Shown: in pieces, positions 13,150 to 14,172 of the stretch
Layout of the letters: each line of letters begins with the position of its first letter
Position numbering within the stretch: the first letter of the stretch is position 1
DNA from: Opitutaceae bacterium
GTDB lineage: Bacteria; Verrucomicrobiota; Verrucomicrobiia; Opitutales; Opitutaceae
DNA: 14,172 bases
Direction of reading: 5' to 3'
NCBI GenBank assembly: GCA_005787865.1
Contig: SXZN01000264.1
Coordinates: forward strand, 1-14,172
Notes under the pieces: generated by a model
What the model was told of the DNA's origin: nothing
The model's database searches: none
Seen by the model: the letters and a program-made list of their open reading frames with translations, nothing else
Made by a program: the position numbers and the translations under genes

Positions 13150-14172
13150 TTAGGCTTCACTAGCCCAGAGGGCAAATGCTTCCAGTCGGCGGCGATAGCT
13201 TGCCCCGATCACTGCCGGAGCAAAGCGCTCCCGAATATCGGCCGCGGCTTGTTGGCCTAAGGTTTGGACGAGGGATGGCTCATTCACCAGCCGTTGCATC
13301 CATTCAGCGGCATGTTCGACGTTTGGCTCTGCCCAGATTTGACCTTGTTGGTAAGGCCCGTGGGTTTCGGTCAATTTAACCAGAGTGCATTTTACCGGGC
13401 AGCCATTGTGCGCGTTAACGAATTCAGCTGTCGCCGACCAATCGGTAGAAATCACAGGTTTACCGAGATACATGCATTCGGCCACGGATAAACCAAAACC
13501 TTCGGCACGGTGGAGTGAAACGAAAGCATCGCAGGCGGCTTGCAGTAGATGGACGTCTGCACTGGGAAGTGCTTCGGTAATGATTTGCGCATGCTGTAAG
13601 CCCGTGAGGGCAGCCTGGAGTCGAGCATACGCTTCGGTGTTGCGTTCAGGGTTTTGGGTTTTGATGACCAGGCCCACGCCGCGTTCGTCAGGGAAAGCGC
13701 GGCGGTAAGCGGCGACCACCGCGAGCGGATTTTTTCTCTCCTGGTAAGAGTTGAGATCATACGCGAAGAGAAACAGGAAACGATCCGTGGGTAATTTGAA
13801 GCGTTCGCGGCCATTGGCAGCTGGGGCCGGGAAGGAAATGGCGTGGGGCATGACATGCACGGAGCGAGAAACCTTGGCGGCAATCGCATCACGCACGAAG
13901 GCAGAAGGACACCAGATCTCGTGGAAATGAGCCGCTTGCTTTACCCAATGATCAGGAAATTCCGGTAATTCCCAGGCCCAGTAAGCAATATTGTATTTAT
14001 CTTTGCGAAAGTTCGCGCCGTGGTGGTGGTCGATTTCTTCGGAGGCGGGCGGATCGACATGGAAAATATTAACGGGGTGAGGATTCGCATTTTGCAGGCG
14101 CGCGGCAAAGGTATCAACCGACGGCGGGTTGAGGCAGTTGAGGCGAAGATCAATCAGCGCGGCGGGTAAGGC
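13150..14172 (-). CDS. GT4-family glycosyltransferase, N-terminus beyond the window
   Basis: The frame is open to the window edge, giving 340 visible residues; the start lies further right. The valine GTG at 13896 is internal, because well-conserved sequence continues above it: YNIAYWAWELPEFPDHW (visible residues 60-76) and EIWCPSAFVRDAI (85-97), the typical Y-W-x-W-E-L and W-x-P-S-x-F-V-x-x-x motifs that close the acceptor domain of one GT4 group. The donor domain follows, with FAYDLNSYQERKNPLAVVAA (136-155) and HRAEGFGLSVAE (221-232), whose Glu224 and Glu232 form the E-x7-E nucleotide-sugar site. The protein is cytoplasmic and probably adds a sugar to a carrier-linked glycan. Its stop faces the fusion gene across 23 bases; no clear terminator is seen in that gap. 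Confidence 0.88.
   Translation of the reverse strand, partial: ALPAALIDLRLNCLNPPSVDTFAARLQNANPHPVNIFHVDPPASEEIDHHHGANFRKDKYNIAYWAWELPEFPDHWVKQAAHFHEIWCPSAFVRDAIAAKVSRSVHVMPHAISFPAPAANGRERFKLPTDRFLFLFAYDLNSYQERKNPLAVVAAYRRAFPDERGVGLVIKTQNPERNTEAYARLQAALTGLQHAQIITEALPSADVHLLQAACDAFVSLHRAEGFGLSVAECMYLGKPVISTDWSATAEFVNAHNGCPVKCTLVKLTETHGPYQQGQIWAEPNVEHAAEWMQRLVNEPSLVQTLGQQAAADIRERFAPAVIGASYRRRLEAFALWASEA

Overview
The window is a surface-glycan or glycolipid biosynthesis locus. It holds three polytopic GT-C-type membrane proteins, two GT4 glycosyltransferases (one cut by the window edge), a polyprenyl-phosphate-type GT2 synthase, a methyltransferase-GT2 fusion, a stand-alone methyltransferase, a truncated methyltransferase remnant, a YbhN/MprF-like membrane protein (possible lipid flippase) and an alpha-oxoamine synthase. 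I see no tRNA, rRNA, CRISPR array, transposase or recombinase. Most of the DNA has moderate GC by eye, with weak or absent Shine-Dalgarno sequences and many overlapping stop/start codons. The gene types and the 'DEYRKLAEVEDRMWY' methyltransferase style suggest a Verrucomicrobiota (Opitutales-like) or related PVC-group bacterium; this is inference from protein style only.

Layout. Positions 1-74 hold the tail of a plus-strand gene. It converges with a minus-strand block (4011 down to 76): GT-C membrane protein, GT4 glycosyltransferase, alpha-oxoamine synthase. A short divergent region (4012-4104) separates this from a plus-strand block (4105-8673): GT-C protein, small stand-alone beta-type domain protein, a second large GT-C protein, and a methyltransferase cut off just after its SAM-binding motif. 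From about 8690 to 10500 lies a clearly GC-richer segment (68-73% in sampled 60-base lines, against 45-62% in sampled lines on either side). It carries the minus-strand YbhN/MprF-like protein and a plus-strand intact methyltransferase, homologous to the remnant on its left. Plus-strand genes then resume with native composition (GT2 synthase, methyltransferase-GT2 fusion), converging at the right edge on a minus-strand GT4.

How the parts may work together: the GT2 synthase would charge a polyprenyl phosphate with a sugar, a flippase would turn the carrier over, and the GT-C proteins would transfer sugar on the far side of the membrane. GT4 enzymes and methyltransferases would build or decorate the cytoplasmic part. 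The alpha-oxoamine synthase could supply an acyl-derived amino-ketone, for example a sphingoid-type lipid anchor. These links are inference.

The two most notable observations are (1) one C-terminal domain with a fixed W-x3-E-x6-W ... N ... D-x-R-x-L signature in three consecutive proteins, twice fused to GT-C membrane domains and once free-standing, and (2) the scar of what looks like a horizontally acquired flippase-methyltransferase cassette that truncated and replaced a resident methyltransferase.
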